Source: Dyella sp. BiH032
GTDB taxonomy: Bacteria > Pseudomonadota > Gammaproteobacteria > Xanthomonadales > Rhodanobacteraceae
Assembly: GCF_031954525.1 (NCBI RefSeq)
Contig: NZ_CP134867.1
Location: forward strand, 2,418,001-2,482,000
Length of the DNA stretch: 64,000 nucleotides
Direction: 5' to 3'
Shown here: piece by piece, positions 1-7,528 of the stretch
How the letters are laid out: each line of letters begins with the position of its first letter
Position numbering within the stretch: the first letter of the stretch is position 1
The notes under the pieces: generated by a model
Database searches by the model: none
Told to the model about the DNA's origin: nothing
Seen by the model: the letters and a program-made list of their open reading frames with translations, nothing else
Program-made: the position numbers and the translations under genes

Positions 1-567
1 CTGCGCCTGCGAGGAAACAGCGGGCTCGTTGGCAACGGCGAACAGCAGCTTCGAGTTGTAGTTCTTGAAGTTGGTCGCGATCTGCGTCCAGTAGGAAACC
101 AGCTTGGCGTTGATGTTCGGGTCGTAGGTGTTGAAGTTCGAGTTTTCGAACCAGCCGCCGTCCCAGTGATCGTTGATGATGACGGTGAGATTGGCCGCCT
201 GCGCCCATTGCACGACTTGCGTGACCGTGGCCATGTACGACGCGTTGATCACGTGCGTGTTCGGGTCGGCGTTGTGGTCCCATGCGCAAGGGATGCGGAG
301 GGTGTTGAAGCCCGCGGCCGCGACGTTGTTGATCAGCGTCTGCGTCGGCATGATCGCGCCCGACCACGTGGCCTCCAGGGTGTTGCCGAGGTTCCAGCCA
401 TAGGTGGGGTTGGCGAGCTGCGTTCGTCCAGTTGTCGGCAGCAGCGACAAGCCGGCGGCCAGGAGCAGCGCGGGCATGATGCGGGGCTTGCGTTGGCCTG
501 TAGGCGACAGGCGGCGGACAACTGAAAGCGCCCGATCTCGGGCAACGATCCCATGGCGTGAATCCAT
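1..567 (-). CDS. Glycoside hydrolase family 5 endoglucanase (cellulase), 3' end cut by the window edge
   Basis: Predicted secreted cellulase of family GH5, which hydrolyses beta-1,4-glucan with two catalytic glutamates. The 189 readable residues show the family signatures GWNLGNTLEA (57-66), GFNTLRIPCAWD (86-97) and VANEP with Glu181, the expected acid/base. A hydrophobic run after Met31 (PALLLAAGLSLLP) looks like the core of a signal peptide, so translation may start at Met31 rather than at the first ATG. I kept the first ATG because GAGAGGG lies about 10 bases upstream. The nucleophile half of the barrel lies beyond the left edge, so activity and any carbohydrate-binding module cannot be judged. 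The family assignment is firm; the exact substrate is inferred. Confidence 0.85.
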   Translation of the reverse strand, partial: MDSRHGIVARDRALSVVRRLSPTGQRKPRIMPALLLAAGLSLLPTTGRTQLANPTYGWNLGNTLEATWSGAIMPTQTLINNVAAAGFNTLRIPCAWDHNADPNTHVINASYMATVTQVVQWAQAANLTVIINDHWDGGWFENSNFNTYDPNINAKLVSYWTQIATNFKNYNSKLLFAVANEPAVSSQAQ

Positions 568-915
568 ACGGGGAACCCTCTCGGTTGAGATGAACTGGAG
601 CGTTCACGCGGCACATAGCCATCGCCGTGCCGGCCAGTGACGGATACTGAGAAGGCCCCGAGGCGAGGCGCAATTGCGAAATCGGCGGGGACGCTTGATG
701 TTTATTCGTTTGCCATCGCCGCATGCGAAGCGTGTTTTCACGTGGCATTGACGCGCGGAGTTTGGATGTTCGCATGAACTTGCTCGCGGACTTGGTACGC
801 GATCTATCGACTCGAACGTCTCTGCGTGGTGGCACCGCGCTTTGGCTATGAATCGTTCGTCATGAGGCAGGCGGGTGCATGGCCACTATGCATGGCTACT
901 CCGTGGCCGTAGGCA
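568..915. other. Intergenic stretch, no gene seen
   Basis: This lies between the divergent starts and ends of the cellulase and the S51 peptidase. No reading frame with coding character or a good ribosome site is present, and I see no clear terminator hairpin. It probably carries the cellulase promoter, but no convincing -35/-10 pair could be chosen by eye. Confidence 0.4.
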
Positions 916-1584
916 TTAACGCTCGAAAAGCTTCCAATGCCCCTCGGAAATAATATCGACGGCGCCGTCCACCACTTTGATGGCCGTTTCATCGTCCATC
1001 GCGTAGCCCGACACAGATAAGCGCGCCGCCCACTGCTCGGCATCGGCCATGGTGTTTTCGGGACACATGGGGTTGTCCAGATGCGGGAACATCGAGAAGC
1101 CGACCATGCCCAGCGCGCGGTCGCCGCCAGCGGGCGGCTTCCAGCCGATGAACTCCTCACCGACATGCGGCGCCATCACCATGCTGCCGGCGCTCAGTCC
1201 CACGTAGACCGTTTCGCTGAGCGAGGGGAACAGATCCGCCAGGCCGGACTCGCGTATCCAATGGTGCAGATAGAGCGCGTCACCGCCGCATACCAGCAGG
1301 GCGTCGGTCTCGCGGACCAAAGGAACCCAATTCTCCCTGTCGATGCTCGGCAGCGCCGTCAGTTCGAGCATGCCGACGGACTTCCATCCCAGCTCGACCA
1401 TCGGCGTGGGCGTCTGCCCGGCGATCTGCCGCCACGTCATGACAGCGGTGCGGGGAAACATGCCGTACATCGCGGTGGGAATGCACAGCGCGGAGGACTC
1501 GGCGATGGGCTTGCCCAGCAGGTCGACGAGGGCGTTGCGGATGCTCTGATTGCTGACGCCGCCAGAGGTGAGGAGAAGCTTCAT
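916..1584 (-). CDS. Peptidase S51 family protein (dipeptidase E-like)
   Basis: A 222-residue protein of the S51 family (PepE/cyanophycinase-like, class I glutamine amidotransferase fold). Members are cytoplasmic serine peptidases, typically acting on Asp-X dipeptides. The nucleophile elbow GLSAGSMV supplies the catalytic serine, and LLTSGG at the N-terminus and LLVCGGDALYLHHW upstream of the elbow fit the fold. The start at 1584 is favoured by AAGGAAGA 7-8 bases upstream; a longer frame upstream has no family similarity. The gene follows the methyltransferase gene on the same strand after 128 bases, so co-transcription is possible. Substrate is not predictable from sequence. Confidence 0.8.
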   Translation of the reverse strand: MKLLLTSGGVSNQSIRNALVDLLGKPIAESSALCIPTAMYGMFPRTAVMTWRQIAGQTPTPMVELGWKSVGMLELTALPSIDRENWVPLVRETDALLVCGGDALYLHHWIRESGLADLFPSLSETVYVGLSAGSMVMAPHVGEEFIGWKPPAGGDRALGMVGFSMFPHLDNPMCPENTMADAEQWAARLSVSGYAMDDETAIKVVDGAVDIISEGHWKLFER

Positions 1585-1712
1585 GGCGTCTTCCTTGTCC
1601 GTCGGAAACCGTGGGTAGCCATGGCGAGGATGGGTGTCGAACGTTGCCGGATTCCTCGGCCGACGAGTCGAGCATGGCGCACGGATCTTGGATCGCCGCA
1701 GTGCCGTTTGTC

Positions 1713-2570
1713 CTACCTGGGCCGCTGCGGCACTCGCGCGCGAATCAGCCAACAGGCCGCGGTATAGCGGACGTCCGCTCCATCCACGAAGGCGTCATAA
1801 GCCGGCCGCACTTTTTCGATGATCTGGTTACGCAGGCGATCGTCCGCCTGCCGCAACGCAAGCCCGACGGGGCCGAGGCGCGTGAAGTAGCCGATCAGTT
1901 CGCTTTCGGGGAACGTGCAAACGAGATCGATCGGTTCGATCGCGATGTCGCTCCATCCGCCGCTTTTCAGCAAGGCGGTGACGCGGTCCCGGTTCGCGAA
2001 CGCGAACTGCCCCGGTGCATCGGGTTGGCGGGCGGGGAGGTTCGGCAGGAGTGTGCCGGCTGCGCGCTCGGCGGTCGTCATGAAGGGGTTTTCTTCCATG
2101 CCGCGCCAGGCGATGAAACACAGTGACGCGTCGTCGACGGCCGCGCGACGGAGGTTGGCAAAGGCTTGCTCCGGCTGCTCGAAGAACATCACGCCCAGGC
2201 GCGAGACGACCATGTCGAAGCTGGCGGGTTCGAAGGGGTAGGCGCCCGCGTCGGCGCAAACGAACTCGGCCGTCGAGCCGCGCTGCTGCGCTCTTGCCTT
2301 GGCCGCGGCGATCATCGCGGCTGAGATATCCACGCCCGTGCAGCGGCCCTGAGTGCCAAGGGCTTGCGATAGGGCGAGCGTGGTCGCGCCGGTGCCGCAA
2401 CCCACGTCGAGGACGCGGTTGGCCCGGCGTTCGCGCACGGCGTTCACGAGCAGGGTTTCCATCGGCTGGAACATCCGGTCGAGCACCGGTTGCTGCTGCA
2501 CCCAGACGTCGCCGGAGGGGCCGTTCCAGAGGGAGGCTTGCTCGATGAAGTTCGGTGAGGCGGAGGTCAT
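1713..2570 (-). CDS. Class I SAM-dependent methyltransferase
   Basis: A 285-residue soluble methyltransferase. Motif I (VLDVGCGTGATT, about residues 52-63), an acidic residue after the second strand (GVDIS) and CADAGAYPF mark the SAM-binding Rossmann fold of the UbiE/COQ5-like class. The substrate, probably a small molecule, is unknown. The gene is transcribed divergently from a MerR regulator, and the 75-bp gap holds a dyad in the elongated 19-bp spacer typical of MerR-controlled promoters. It is therefore the likely target of that regulator. Confidence 0.8.
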   Translation of the reverse strand: MTSASPNFIEQASLWNGPSGDVWVQQQPVLDRMFQPMETLLVNAVRERRANRVLDVGCGTGATTLALSQALGTQGRCTGVDISAAMIAAAKARAQQRGSTAEFVCADAGAYPFEPASFDMVVSRLGVMFFEQPEQAFANLRRAAVDDASLCFIAWRGMEENPFMTTAERAAGTLLPNLPARQPDAPGQFAFANRDRVTALLKSGGWSDIAIEPIDLVCTFPESELIGYFTRLGPVGLALRQADDRLRNQIIEKVRPAYDAFVDGADVRYTAACWLIRARVPQRPR

Positions 2571-2614
2571 GGACGTCTCCCTTGCGTGCGCTTGAAGAGC
2601 GGGGAGCTAGACTT

Positions 2615-2642
2615 TGCCACTTCAAGTTGACTTGAGGTCAAG
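2615..2642 (-). promoter_or_regulatory. MerR-type operator/promoter of the methyltransferase gene
   Basis: On the minus strand TTGACC is followed by a 19-bp spacer and CAAAGT. The spacer is filled by the imperfect dyad ACTTCAAGTT/GACTTGAGGT (2619-2638; 8 of 10 pairs match). MerR regulators characteristically bind dyads in over-long 19-20 bp spacers and untwist them. The dyad core closely resembles the known SoxR box (CCTCAAGTTAACTTGAGG). The -10 match is weak (3 of 6), as expected for an activator-dependent promoter. Confidence 0.6.
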
Positions 2643-2645
2643 AGG

Positions 2646-3053
2646 GTGAAGCTTCTGGATATCGCCGAGGTGGCGAAACAAGCTGGCGTTCCCGCGTCGA
2701 CGCTACGCTACTACGAAGAAAAAGGCTTGATCGCCTCGGTCGGGCGGCGGGGCCTCCGCCGCCTGTTCGACTCCGGCGTACTGGAGCGCCTGGCCTTGAT
2801 CGCTCTCGGCCGGGCGTCTGGCTTTTCGCTCGACGAGATCGCGCGGATGTTCACCCGCGAGGGCGCGGTTTGCATCGATCGGCAGGCGTTGAAGGCCAAG
2901 GCGGACGAGCTCGATCGGACGATCAGAAAGTTGAGCGCGATGCGCGATGGTTTGCGGCATGCGGCGGCCTGTCCTGCGCCGAGCCATATGGAATGCCCGA
3001 CGTTCCGGCGGTTGCTCAGCGCCGCGGCTGCCGGCGCCATCGGGCCGGACTGA
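2646..3053 (+). CDS. MerR family transcriptional regulator
   Basis: A 135-residue regulator with an N-terminal winged helix-turn-helix (DIAEVAKQAGVPASTLRYYEEKGL, residues 4-27) and the usual dimerising coiled coil (residues about 80-105). Cysteines occur at GAVC (about 79) and in the C-terminal ACPAPSHMECPTF segment, so thiol or metal sensing is conceivable, but the SoxR iron-sulfur cluster spacing is absent. The only usable start is GTG at 2646, because an in-frame stop lies 16-18 bases upstream. The start codon sits 7 bases from the operator dyad and has no properly spaced ribosome site, which suggests a leaderless or very short-leader message and likely autoregulation. Confidence 0.85.
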   Translation: MKLLDIAEVAKQAGVPASTLRYYEEKGLIASVGRRGLRRLFDSGVLERLALIALGRASGFSLDEIARMFTREGAVCIDRQALKAKADELDRTIRKLSAMRDGLRHAAACPAPSHMECPTFRRLLSAAAAGAIGPD

Positions 3054-3102
3054 GCCGCGGTTTCATCGCCGCGCCGCGGCAGCGTGGCTCGTGGCCGCCG
3101 GC

Positions 3103-3753
3103 CTAGATGATCTTCAAGGTGATGGCCTTCAGCACGGCTCGGGTGCGGTCCCGCGTCCCGAGCTTGTCGAAGATGTCCATCAGGTAGTTCTTCACCGTGC
3201 CTTCGGCCACGTGGATGGCCTGGCCGATTTCGCGATTGGTGTAGCCGCCGGCCAGCAGGCGGAGGATAGCGGTCTCGCGTTTGCTGAAGCCGCCTTTGGG
3301 CGTGCTCTGGTCGTCGTATGCGTAGCGTGCGCGCACCGCGTCGGTGGCGATAGGCGTGATTACCGAGCGCCCGGCGGCGACTTGCTCGATCGTGTCGACC
3401 AGTTCGAGCGGCGAGGCGTCTTTCAGCAGGAAGCCGCGGGCGCCGGCATCGCTGGCTTTCAGTGCATAGTCCGCGTCGTCGAACGTAGTGAGCAGGATCA
3501 CTGGCGGGGCGTCGGCGAGATGGCGCAGGCGCCGGCAGACGTCGAAGCCGTCCAGGCTGGGCATGCGCACGTCGCAGAGCACGACGTCGACCGCTACGCG
3601 TTGCAGTGCGTCCGATAGCTCGTGTCCGTCCGAGGCTTCCGCCACCACCTCCAGATTGGGGAAGCCGCCGAGCAAGGCTTTCAGGCCGCCGCGCACCAGG
3701 GCCTGGTCGTCGGCGAGGGCGATGCGGATGCGGCGTGGTTCGATCAGGGGCAT
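3103..3753 (-). CDS. NarL/LuxR-type response regulator
   Basis: A 216-residue cytoplasmic regulator. The receiver domain runs through residues 9-125 with the acidic pair in ALADDQALVRGG, the phosphoacceptor Asp in VLCDVRMPSLDGFD and the conserved Lys in FLLKDASP. A LuxR-type helix-turn-helix (FSKRETAILRLLAGGYTNREIGQ...) fills the C-terminus. The start at 3753 overlaps the end of the upstream kinase gene by 10 bases, so the pair is translationally coupled. Upstream in-frame extension has no receiver homology and was dropped. Likely targets include the divergent serine hydrolase gene. Confidence 0.88.
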   Translation of the reverse strand: MPLIEPRRIRIALADDQALVRGGLKALLGGFPNLEVVAEASDGHELSDALQRVAVDVVLCDVRMPSLDGFDVCRRLRHLADAPPVILLTTFDDADYALKASDAGARGFLLKDASPLELVDTIEQVAAGRSVITPIATDAVRARYAYDDQSTPKGGFSKRETAILRLLAGGYTNREIGQAIHVAEGTVKNYLMDIFDKLGTRDRTRAVLKAITLKII

Positions 3754-4880
3754 ACGGGGAGCCACGCGCGCAGATGGAAGCCATGGCCGTTCACGTGGCC
3801 GAATTCGAGACCGCCACCTAGTGCCTGCAAGCGCTCGTGCATGCCGGTGAGGCCATGGCCGGCCTGCGGTGCGCCGCTGCCTTGGCCGTCGTCGCGCATG
3901 TCCAGCACGATCTCGTCGCCGTCGCGGTGCAGGCGTACCCATAGCTGAGCGGCATCGCCATGGCGGGCGGCGTTGGTCAGACCTTCCTGGAAAGCGCGCA
4001 GGAGTGCATCGGCTTGTTCCACCGTCTGCACGCGCGCGTGGCCGGCGATGTCCAGCTGCACGCGTGGACGTGGAAAGGGGGCGGCCATGCTTTGTAGGGC
4101 GGCACTTAAATCCAAGCCATCGTGGAGGCGCAACTGATGCACCACGGCGCGCAGGTCATCCAGCAGCTCTTCGGTGAGGCTGGTGCACAGGGCGATGGTC
4201 TGGGCCTGGTCGAGCTGGGGATTGTGTTTGAGCGCACTGAGATTGAGGCGCAGCGCGGTGAGCTTGTGGCCGGCCACGTCGTGCAGCTCGCGCGATAGCC
4301 GTAGCCGCTCCTGGCCGCGTGCGATCTCCGCCAGTACGCCGCGTGTCGCCAGCAGTTCCGCATGCGCCTGCGCGAGCTGTGCGCGGGCGTGTTCCGTGCG
4401 CAACATCGAGGTGACCAGCAGAATGGCCAGCAACTGCAGGCTGGCGTGCAGGCCGACGTAGGTATAAGGCGTATCCATCTGGCGAAACGCCAGGACGATG
4501 GCCAGCAGCAGAAGGTTGGCGATGGCATAGACCGCGACCAGCCCGCGCGTCGGCAGCAGGGTGGCAAAGGTCAGCATCGGGATGATCAGCAGCGCCGCCG
4601 CCGAGTTGTAGCGATAGAGCGCGACCAGCAGCAACGCCATGCCCACCAGCGCGGCGGCCAGCAGCAGGTGCACGGCGCGGCGCGGGCGCCAGGCGAGCGA
4701 TGCCAGGAACACTGCGGCAAACAGTGCATGCAGACCCGGTACCCACTGGCGCACGGGCAGTGCGCTTGCCTGCGCTGTCGGCACGATAGGGCCGAACCAT
4801 AGCTCCAGCCCGACGGCCAGCCAGGCGACCCCTCCGGCCATGGCCATCGCGGCGTACAGGAAGGAGGGTGGCCGGTTCAT
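3744..4880 (-). CDS. Membrane sensor histidine kinase (HisKA_3/NarX-DesK type)
   Basis: A 378-residue inner-membrane kinase. About five to six hydrophobic segments occupy residues 10-160. A short coiled linker follows (ARAQLAQAHAELLA), then the HisKA_3 dimerisation box with phosphoacceptor His in RLSRELHDVAGHK. The HATPase_c domain has EGLTNAARHG (N box) and DDGQGSG...GHGLTGM (G boxes). No periplasmic sensor domain is visible, so it probably senses a membrane or small-ligand signal, as DesK-like kinases do. The Met at 4880 was chosen because membrane segments begin immediately after it; an upstream Met at 4973 is possible. It phosphorylates the regulator it overlaps. Confidence 0.85.
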   Translation of the reverse strand: MNRPPSFLYAAMAMAGGVAWLAVGLELWFGPIVPTAQASALPVRQWVPGLHALFAAVFLASLAWRPRRAVHLLLAAALVGMALLLVALYRYNSAAALLIIPMLTFATLLPTRGLVAVYAIANLLLLAIVLAFRQMDTPYTYVGLHASLQLLAILLVTSMLRTEHARAQLAQAHAELLATRGVLAEIARGQERLRLSRELHDVAGHKLTALRLNLSALKHNPQLDQAQTIALCTSLTEELLDDLRAVVHQLRLHDGLDLSAALQSMAAPFPRPRVQLDIAGHARVQTVEQADALLRAFQEGLTNAARHGDAAQLWVRLHRDGDEIVLDMRDDGQGSGAPQAGHGLTGMHERLQALGGGLEFGHVNGHGFHLRAWLPVCP

Positions 4881-4930
4881 AGGCGGAGCTTCGCTTAGGG
4901 CCCGGGCCGAGGCAAGGCAGTTGGCAAAGT

Positions 4931-4960
4931 GGTGACTTTCGTCACCCGCATGGGTGACTT
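4931..4960. promoter_or_regulatory. TGAC-N4-GTCA operator between the two-component genes and the serine hydrolase
   Basis: The perfect dyad GGTGAC-TTTC-GTCACC (4931-4946) is followed by a further half-site GGTGACTT (4953-4960), 22 bp after the first. NarL-family regulators paired with DesK-like kinases often bind TGACnnnnGTCA-like dyads. A candidate -10 (GATACT, 4992-4997) lies on the plus strand at a distance suited to activation of the hydrolase gene. Confidence 0.5.
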
Positions 4961-5023
4961 CCGGTGTCTGCATGGCATGCGGGGTGGTCCGGATACTGCC
5001 GGCGGCCTTCCTGGAGTCATGTC

Positions 5024-6106
5024 ATGAACCGCACTGCTGGACGACTGTTGAAAAGAGGCGCGATCGTTGTGGCATTCCTGCTGATCATCGCGCTGGGCAT
5101 CACGGCCATACCCGCCATTACCGTCGGCGGCCGCAATGACTTCGCCACCAGCTTGCCGAAAGCCGGCGTGGTCCATCCCGAGGCCATTCGGCAGGCGTAC
5201 GGCTTCCTGGCCAAGGACACGCGCTTCGACGCCTTCGTCGCCTTGCAGGACGGCCAGGAGCTGGCCCGCTGGGGCGAGGCGGATCTGCCGATCAACACGC
5301 ACTCGGTGCGCAAAAGCCTGTTGAGCGGGCTGTACGGCATCGCGGTGGAAAAGGGTTACGTGCGGCTGGACCAGACGCTGGCCGAGCTGGGTATCGACGA
5401 CAACGTCGTGCCGCTGACGGCGATGGAGAAGAGCGCGACGGTGCGCGACCTGCTGATGTCGCGTTCGGGCGTCTATATCGAGGCGGCTGGTGAGGTGCAG
5501 GGCATGAAAGACCGGCGGCCGCGCCGCGGCTCGCATCGGCCCGGTGAGTTCTTCTACTACAACAACTGGGACTTCAACGTGCTGGGCGTGATCTTCGAAC
5601 AGCGCACCGGCATGAGCATCGGCCAGGCCTTCAACGAATGGATCGCCAAGCCCACCGGCATGACGCGCTTCAAGCCGGAGCACGTGATCTACGAGCAGCC
5701 GCGCTATACGCAGCATCGCCAGTTCGTGATCTTTCTGTCGGCCGCCGATCTCGCCCGGTTCGGCATGCTGTACGCCAACGGCGGGCGATGGGGAACGGCT
5801 CAGGTAATTCCCGAGCATTGGGTGGCGGAGAGTACGCGTGCCTACTCGGCCGTGAACGATATGGACCCGTTCACCGGCTATGGCTACCTGTGGTGGATCG
5901 ATAGCGACGGCTACGTGTGGGCCGATGGATGGGGCGGCCAGTTCATGCTCGTCGATGCCCGCCGCCACCAGGTGCTGGTGGCGCGCAACGATACCGGCCG
6001 CAGCTTGTTGCAGATGGGGTGGTTCGTGCTGTTCGACGGGGATGGATGGCGCAGCCATCAGCAGCGGTTGCATGCGCTGATGGTGGAGGCGGTGGATAAG
6101 ACCTGA
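5024..6106 (+). CDS. Serine hydrolase, beta-lactamase/class C-like
   Basis: A 360-residue protein with an N-terminal membrane anchor or uncleaved signal (residues 12-28), so the catalytic domain faces the periplasm. The class C-type motifs are present: SVRK (SxxK nucleophile), YNN (YxN) and a C-terminal DGWGGQ in place of the usual HxG/KTG motif. Such proteins act as esterases, D-amino acid peptidases or unknown hydrolases, and beta-lactamase activity is not implied. The start at 5024 has GGAG upstream and begins just before the anchor. It is divergent from the two-component operon and probably controlled by it. Confidence 0.82.
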   Translation: MNRTAGRLLKRGAIVVAFLLIIALGITAIPAITVGGRNDFATSLPKAGVVHPEAIRQAYGFLAKDTRFDAFVALQDGQELARWGEADLPINTHSVRKSLLSGLYGIAVEKGYVRLDQTLAELGIDDNVVPLTAMEKSATVRDLLMSRSGVYIEAAGEVQGMKDRRPRRGSHRPGEFFYYNNWDFNVLGVIFEQRTGMSIGQAFNEWIAKPTGMTRFKPEHVIYEQPRYTQHRQFVIFLSAADLARFGMLYANGGRWGTAQVIPEHWVAESTRAYSAVNDMDPFTGYGYLWWIDSDGYVWADGWGGQFMLVDARRHQVLVARNDTGRSLLQMGWFVLFDGDGWRSHQQRLHALMVEAVDKT

Positions 6107-6201
6107 TCCGTCATCGAGATGAACTCTGCGACAGTCCTGGCATTACGCCGCCTCCTTGGCTCTATGAAATACTGTCCGTCCAACACACAGGAGGGGGTGG
6201 C

Positions 6202-6489
6202 ATGGAACAGGAATGGGAAGGGCGACCGTTGGGCGAGTCGCATGTAGAGCGGATCATTGAAAGAGAGAGTTGGAACGGCTTCACCATCGAGGTCGAGTAC
6301 GACTACCGATACATCTATGGGCCGCAGTACAAGGCCACTTGGATCTGGATCGATCAGCCGGGCAAGAGCTACCTGGAAAAGAAGACGACCATCGAACCCC
6401 TTTTGGAGAAAGGGTTCGACATCAGATCTGCGCTGCAGTACGTCCTGCAGAATGTGAAAGCCACGCTCGAGGTGCTTACCAGCGGGTAG
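6202..6489 (+). CDS. Small hypothetical protein
   Basis: A 95-residue acidic protein with an excellent ribosome site (GGAGGGGG ending a few bases before the ATG) and normal codon use. It is rich in aromatic residues in the middle (YDYRYIYGPQY, WIWID) and has a helical C-terminus. There is no signal peptide or membrane segment, and I do not recognise the family. It stands alone between the serine hydrolase and the island boundary. Confidence 0.65.
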   Translation: MEQEWEGRPLGESHVERIIERESWNGFTIEVEYDYRYIYGPQYKATWIWIDQPGKSYLEKKTTIEPLLEKGFDIRSALQYVLQNVKATLEVLTSG

Positions 6490-6890
6490 TGGCAGGGTTG
6501 CTTGAGCCCTGGCGCAGGGAGGTCATATGGCCTCCCCTGCGTTGTCAGGCTCAGCCCGCGCGCTTCGCGGTCCTTGCGGTCGCGCTGATTGGCGTGGCCA
6601 CTTGCCTGCTAAAAAAGGGGGGCACGCATGGCTGGTGCGCTCTCGGTGCTGAAACTACCGCGTCTTTCGTGGTCGTGGGGCCATGGGCGGATAACGCCCA
6701 CGGGCGCCGTGGTCCACCATGTGTTTCACCGACGCCCAGAGCTACTTCGCGGTGACATCAGCGATGGGGCGCTGGCATGTCGTTCTACCCATGATTTGGA
6801 TTGCCTTGCATGGGATAACGCGAGGGAGCGGCCCGTTACCCAAACCGCCCCCCGGATTTCAATGCGCTTAGCTGGATGGCACTGAACAAG

Positions 6891-6934
6891 AAAAAGGCCG
6901 GAAACCCTCGCTATGGGTTTACCGGCCTTTTTTT
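6891..6934. terminator. Bidirectional terminator, original ssrA terminator
   Basis: Stem AAGGCCGG/CCGGCCTT with an inner AACCC/GGGTT extension, an A-run on the left and a T-run of seven on the right. On the minus strand it lies just past the left attachment repeat, where the 3' side of ssrA would have been before integration. I infer that it was the ssrA terminator, now displaced 16.6 kb from its gene. Confidence 0.75.
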
Positions 6935-6953
6935 GACATCGTTGGATGTCGTG

Positions 6954-6971
6954 TTGGTGGAGGTGGCGGGA
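6954..6971. repeat. Left attachment site (attL/R core)
   Basis: The 18-bp sequence TTGGTGGAGGTGGCGGGA is identical to 23532-23549, which is the 3' end of ssrA including its CCA. It is in direct orientation and marks the far end of the integrated element. Confidence 0.85.
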
Positions 6972-7035
6972 ACGTTACGACGGCCTGCCACAACCCACTG
7001 AACCTGAAGGCTTTCGGCCTCTGACGAGGCGCGAA

Positions 7036-7057
7036 AAACGATACCCAAAACGGGACC
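7036..7057. repeat. Left integrase arm-type repeats
   Basis: AAACGATACC at 7036-7045 and the degenerate AAACGGGACC at 7048-7057, with a 12-bp period. The same arrangement occurs at 23429-23450 beside the integrase gene. They probably bind the integrase N-terminal domain. Confidence 0.55.
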
Positions 7058-7148
7058 TGGTGAGATTAGCATCCCTGTTCTTTTGCCGGCCAGGGGCGGC
7101 CAAGCCGAGGGCTAATCTGTCGTGATGGTTTGATGTGGTGGCAGACCC

Positions 7149-7172
7149 GTGGCGGGAGTTGAACCGGCGTCC
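7149..7172. repeat. Degenerate copy of the ssrA T-arm (relic attachment site)
   Basis: 24 bases match 23541-23564 of ssrA at 22 positions, including the T-loop. The flanking acceptor part is disrupted. It is in the same orientation as the intact gene and 195 bp inside the left repeat. Likely a leftover of an earlier or second integration. Confidence 0.5.
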
Positions 7173-7237
7173 CGTTTTTCTCGGTCGGTTGGGTGTGCCG
7201 GCAAGATGGATGACCAAACCCGATCGAGGCCCTCACC

Positions 7238-7498
7238 ATGGCAACCATCACTTATCGTCCGAAAAACCACATCGAGGGCGCCGAAGAGGCACCGGAGGTC
7301 TGGGGCTGCCATGTGGCGATGCGAGAAGACGGATCTTTCGAGATCAATGTAAAGGGGGAAACTGGACTTCACATGCTGTCTGCTGCGATGGACGCGCTTC
7401 GGCGCATTGAAAGGCTGCGAGCTGAACCCAGGTTTGAATTCAGGCATGAGGGAATGGCCGACATGCTATCGTCGTTAAAGACGCAGATAAGCCTTTAA
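7238..7498 (+). CDS. Small hypothetical protein of the island
   Basis: An 86-residue soluble protein whose ATG is preceded by GAGG about 10 bases upstream. The N-terminal half is mixed beta (WGCHVAMREDGSFEINVKGE) and the C-terminal half is helical with many Arg and Glu residues. No motif is recognised. It is the first cargo gene and lies 30 bp before the broken nuclease gene on the same strand, so the two may once have formed an operon. Confidence 0.55.
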   Translation: MATITYRPKNHIEGAEEAPEVWGCHVAMREDGSFEINVKGETGLHMLSAAMDALRRIERLRAEPRFEFRHEGMADMLSSLKTQISL

Positions 7499-7528
7499 CG
7501 CTGCACTGGCTGGCACAGGGGGAGTGCA

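Larger units (their letters stand above)
6490..7237. other. Island-boundary region without convincing genes
   Basis: From left to right it holds non-coding chromosomal sequence, a bidirectional terminator (6891-6934), the left 18-bp attachment repeat (6954-6971), arm-type repeats (7036-7057) and a degenerate copy of the ssrA T-arm (7149-7172). Short open frames here lack ribosome sites and coding character. Confidence 0.6.

Noticed and set aside
2646..3053. Naming the MerR regulator SoxR
   Set aside because: The operator is SoxR-like, but the CX2CXCX5C cluster motif of SoxR is absent.
6628..6885. Short frames in the spacer left of the island
   Set aside because: No ribosome site, and composition resembles non-coding DNA; overlapping frames exist on both strands.
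7141..7180. A tRNA gene suggested by the T-arm-like sequence
   Set aside because: There is no acceptor stem, D-arm or anticodon arm around it; the match is specifically to the ssrA 3' end.
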